From positions 1 to 54,002 of the forward strand of contig NZ_DAVG01000019.1 of the NCBI RefSeq assembly GCF_002505485.1: a stretch of 54,002 nucleotides of DNA, written 5' to 3'. The notes under the pieces are model-generated. The model was not told the origin of the DNA, made no database searches, and saw only the letters and a program-made list of their open reading frames with translations. This DNA comes from Methanosarcina sp. UBA5 (GTDB taxonomy: Archaea > Halobacteriota > Methanosarcinia > Methanosarcinales > Methanosarcinaceae). How positions within the stretch are numbered: the first letter of the stretch is position 1; every line of letters starts with the position of its first letter. Below are positions 52,467 to 54,002 of the stretch, piece by piece. Both the position numbers and the translations under genes were made by a program.

Positions 52467-52912
52467 AAGGAATAAAAATAAGCGTTTTAGTAGACTTACA
52501 GGGCCTACATCTCTCGATTATCATTGTTCCTGCAAATAAGAATGATTCTACACATTATATACCTACGCTTAAAAATTTCAATATAAAGAGGCCTGTAGGA
52601 AGGCCTGTTAATAGGCCTTCCAAAGTGACAACTGATGCAATGTATGATACAGCTAAAATTAGAAAATACAACAGGAGAAGAGGAATAGAGTCCAATATAC
52701 CGGTAAATAAAAGAAACAGGAAGAAAATGAAGAGAAGAAGATCAATAAAGGTTAATAAGGAAGAATACAAAAAGAAAAGATTAGTAGAAAGGTTCTTTAG
52801 CTGGATAGAATCATGCAAGAAAGTATTTCCAATATATGAAATCAAAGAGAAATCATATTTAGGAGTTGTAATGGTAGCAGCAATAATTAGATTAAATGAA
52901 CTTTTGGGATAG
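52430..52912 (+). CDS. IS5-type transposase, second frame (by -1 frameshift)
   Basis: From the slippery site the second frame reads GNIGYDGHKKIKGIKISVLV then DLQGLHLSIIIVPANKNDST, the region around the second Asp. It ends RLVERFFSWIESCKKVF with the last Glu of the DDE triad and a C-terminal LGVVMVAAIIRLNELLG. No good start codon exists, so expression depends on frameshifting from the first frame. Between them is a very Lys/Arg-rich stretch (KRNRKKMKRRRSIKVNKEEY). Confidence 0.78.
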   Translation, partial: RGNIGYDGHKKIKGIKISVLVDLQGLHLSIIIVPANKNDSTHYIPTLKNFNIKRPVGRPVNRPSKVTTDAMYDTAKIRKYNRRRGIESNIPVNKRNRKKMKRRRSIKVNKEEYKKKRLVERFFSWIESCKKVFPIYEIKEKSYLGVVMVAAIIRLNELLG

Positions 52913-52916
52913 GCTC

Positions 52917-53111
52917 ATCTGCTATTTTTATGATCTACTTTGCAGATTTCATATTCTAAGTTTTGAACTCAAGTGTATGTTTCTTTGAACTTAATTATTC
53001 CTTCTACTAAAGGATAGAAGAACTCTGCCGATAACACACTATTCAATACAAAAAAGATAGGAAATACACAGGTAAAATTAATGTGTATATCCTTTTATAT
53101 AGATAGAACTT
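52917..53111. other. Spacer between the IS and the hairpin repeat
   Basis: AT-rich, with no ORF that has a convincing start. Confidence 0.4.
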
Positions 53112-53188
53112 ACACAGTTGAATTGATAAATTGACAGCATTTTGACAGCATTAAACCTTCAACAGTTTGTACTTTCAACTGTGTAAAC
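53112..53188 (-). repeat. Hairpin repeat with TTTAATGCTA-like loop, copy c
   Basis: TTACACAGTTGAA (53112-53124) and TTCAACTGTGTAA (53176-53188) form a perfect 13-bp inverted repeat. On the minus strand the inner part reads GGTTTAATGCTGTCAAAATG. It lies 43 bases after the stop of the microprotein gene on the same strand. Confidence 0.6.
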
Positions 53189-53230
53189 CCTAAAAGTTTC
53201 AATTTGGTCTCTAAAAGTTTCTAAAAGTTT

Positions 53231-53311
53231 TTAGTATCTACCACCGCGACAATTACCTGTGCACCACCAGCAGTGCCTATATCTATCATATCTGCAGTAG
53301 CTATGCCACAT
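53231..53311 (-). CDS. Cys/Trp/Tyr/Arg-rich 26-residue microprotein
   Basis: This ORF is too short for usual gene finders. Its ATG (53309-53311, minus) follows GGAGG at 53320-53324 with an ideal 8-base spacing. The 26-residue product is very basic and aromatic: Cys6, Cys14, Cys17 and Cys21; His3 and His13; Trp2, Trp15, Trp16; Tyr5, 8, 11, 26; Arg7, 10, 12, 22, 25. The segment HCWWCTGNC (residues 13-21) gives C-x2-C-x3-C spacing and could bind a metal or form disulfides. There is no signal peptide. A hairpin repeat 43 bases after the stop may end its transcript. No known family is recognised; a peptide of this make-up with a strong start signal is unlikely by chance, but expression is unproven. 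Confidence 0.55.
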   Translation of the reverse strand: MWHSYCRYDRYRHCWWCTGNCRGGRY

Positions 53312-53319
53312 TTGTATAC

Positions 53320-53324
53320 CCTCC
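53320..53324 (-). promoter_or_regulatory. Ribosome binding site of the microprotein gene
   Basis: GGAGG on the minus strand, 8 bases from the ATG at 53309-53311. The AT-rich sequence upstream has TATA-like AAAATTATATT at about 53373-53383 (minus), a possible promoter. Confidence 0.6.
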
Positions 53325-53781
53325 AGATTTTTACTTAATTAGATGCAATTGTGAATATAATTTTATGAATATCGTTTTCTTTATTGAATGTTTTTCGATT
53401 CATTCATCATTAGCAAATATTATTGGTAAATCATTCGCATATCGGGATGTCTATTTACATGTTATATGCTGATGATTTACATGCTTGAGAGTGTTTTCAC
53501 AATTGCTCACACCGACTATATTCGTTACAAAATATAAATACTATAGAAATATAATTAAGAATTCTATAATTATCAGAAACTGATTTTATGTAGTCAAATT
53601 CTGCAAATCATTCATCACTGTGACATTTTATAAGGCTTCATATTTTATTAATTAACAAATAATAAAATTTTAATAAATTTATGTATCGTTTACATTAAAA
53701 GATCTGCATATGTCCAAGAATTTCCTGCAATTTGCCATAGGAATTGGCTCAAAAGAAGCTAAAACACATAGATTTTATGAA
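53325..53781. other. AT-rich spacer, promoter side of the microprotein gene
   Basis: No other ORF with a start signal is seen. CAAATCATTCATCA-like words occur near 53400 and 53603. Confidence 0.4.
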
Positions 53782-53911
53782 GAGCTCATCCCAAAACTTG
53801 AAATTTGCTTCTTGGGCCTTGTATTTCGAATAATCAATTAAGCTTAGGATCATGAAAACAACTTTGAAAATTTCCAACGACTAAGAATAAAGTGGCTTTT
53901 GGGATAGGCTC
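53782..53911. mobile_element. 130-bp MITE related to the IS5-type element
   Basis: The left end GAGCTCATCCCAAAACT and right end GCTTTTGGGATAGGCTC are inverted copies with few mismatches and match the ends of the IS at 52060-52916. The interior is non-coding and alignable with 24235-24354. Confidence 0.65.
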
Positions 53912-54002
53912 AGTTTTAATCTTAATAGACATTTTAAATTTTTTGTAGGAAATCTATTTATTCTCAGGCTTTGGTGGTCTCTCAATAATCAGCTGATATT
54001 TT
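53912..54002. other. Right edge of window
   Basis: AT-rich; no feature is seen in the last 91 bases. Confidence 0.4.

Larger units (their letters stand above)
52060..52916 (+). mobile_element. IS5-type insertion sequence, 857 bp, intact ends
   Basis: Perfect 17-bp inverted repeats GAGCCTATCCCAAAAGT (52060-52076) and ACTTTTGGGATAGGCTC (52900-52916) enclose two overlapping transposase frames. No target duplication is evident on the flanks (GTAAG left, ATCTG right). It appears to be the most complete copy of the family in the window. Confidence 0.88.

Noticed and set aside
53045..53150. 16-residue ORF from ATG 53081 on the plus strand
   Set aside because: It runs into the inverted repeat at 53112, with a weak ribosome binding site and ordinary composition.

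Overview
The window looks like a chromosomal segment of a methanogenic archaeon of the genus Methanosarcina. The reasons are gene content (pyruvoyl-dependent arginine decarboxylase, KaiC-like ATPases next to a response regulator with a methanogen-type output domain, an archaeal site-2 protease, a YVTN/PKD surface protein, an N-type F-ATPase operon), an intron-containing tRNA, and long AT-rich spacers full of short degenerate repeats. The genus call is inference from content; no search was run.

Layout. 1-5.7 kb: edge of a thioredoxin-fold-like ORF, an isoprenylcysteine methyltransferase-like membrane protein, a deleted IS6-type element, CstA and an EamA transporter. 6.1-11.8 kb: one giant DUF4011 helicase with a C-terminal Vsr-like nuclease and DUF3320. 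12-13.5 kb: small hypothetical ORFs and gene remnants. 13.6-18.5 kb: a surface glycan/lipid-linked sugar cluster (GT2, UPF0104-type membrane protein, SAM methyltransferase, large GT-C-like membrane protein). 18.8-24 kb: PdaD and two tandem HyuA-like hydantoinase/oxoprolinase paralogues, all on the minus strand. 24.4-28.5 kb: a small unknown protein, a RelE/ParE-type toxin-antitoxin pair, a two-gene ABC exporter and a YgjP-type metallopeptidase. 29-34.6 kb: tRNA-Leu, CutA, a site-2 protease with PDZ domains, a K+ channel with RCK domain and a lone RCK protein. 34.8-37.5 kb: two KaiC-like ATPases in convergent orientation, one overlapping a response regulator. 38 kb: tRNA-Arg(UCG) with a 20-nt intron.

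38.8-45.9 kb is a complete N-ATPase operon in the order atpD-C-Q-R-B-E-F-A-G with overlapping genes. Its c subunit carries a Na+-type ligand set and its b subunit has a delta-like extension plus an unusual acidic tail. Its Arg codons (CGT/CGC) differ from the AGA/AGG-rich neighbours, which fits transfer from bacteria. 46-51.4 kb: a small membrane protein, a CPBP protease, PepD and a secreted seven-bladed YVTN propeller with two PKD domains. 51.7-54 kb: a transposon-rich end with an intact-looking IS5-type element (programmed -1 frameshift site), a deleted relative and a MITE.

The least expected items are a 26-residue Cys/Trp/Tyr/Arg-rich microprotein with a strong ribosome binding site at 53231-53311 (minus), a family of about 50-bp hairpins with a TTTAATGCTA loop at 3' ends of genes, MITEs related to the IS5-type element, a tripled 14-bp repeat that carries the atpE ribosome binding site, and many spacers that each hold their own short tandem repeat.
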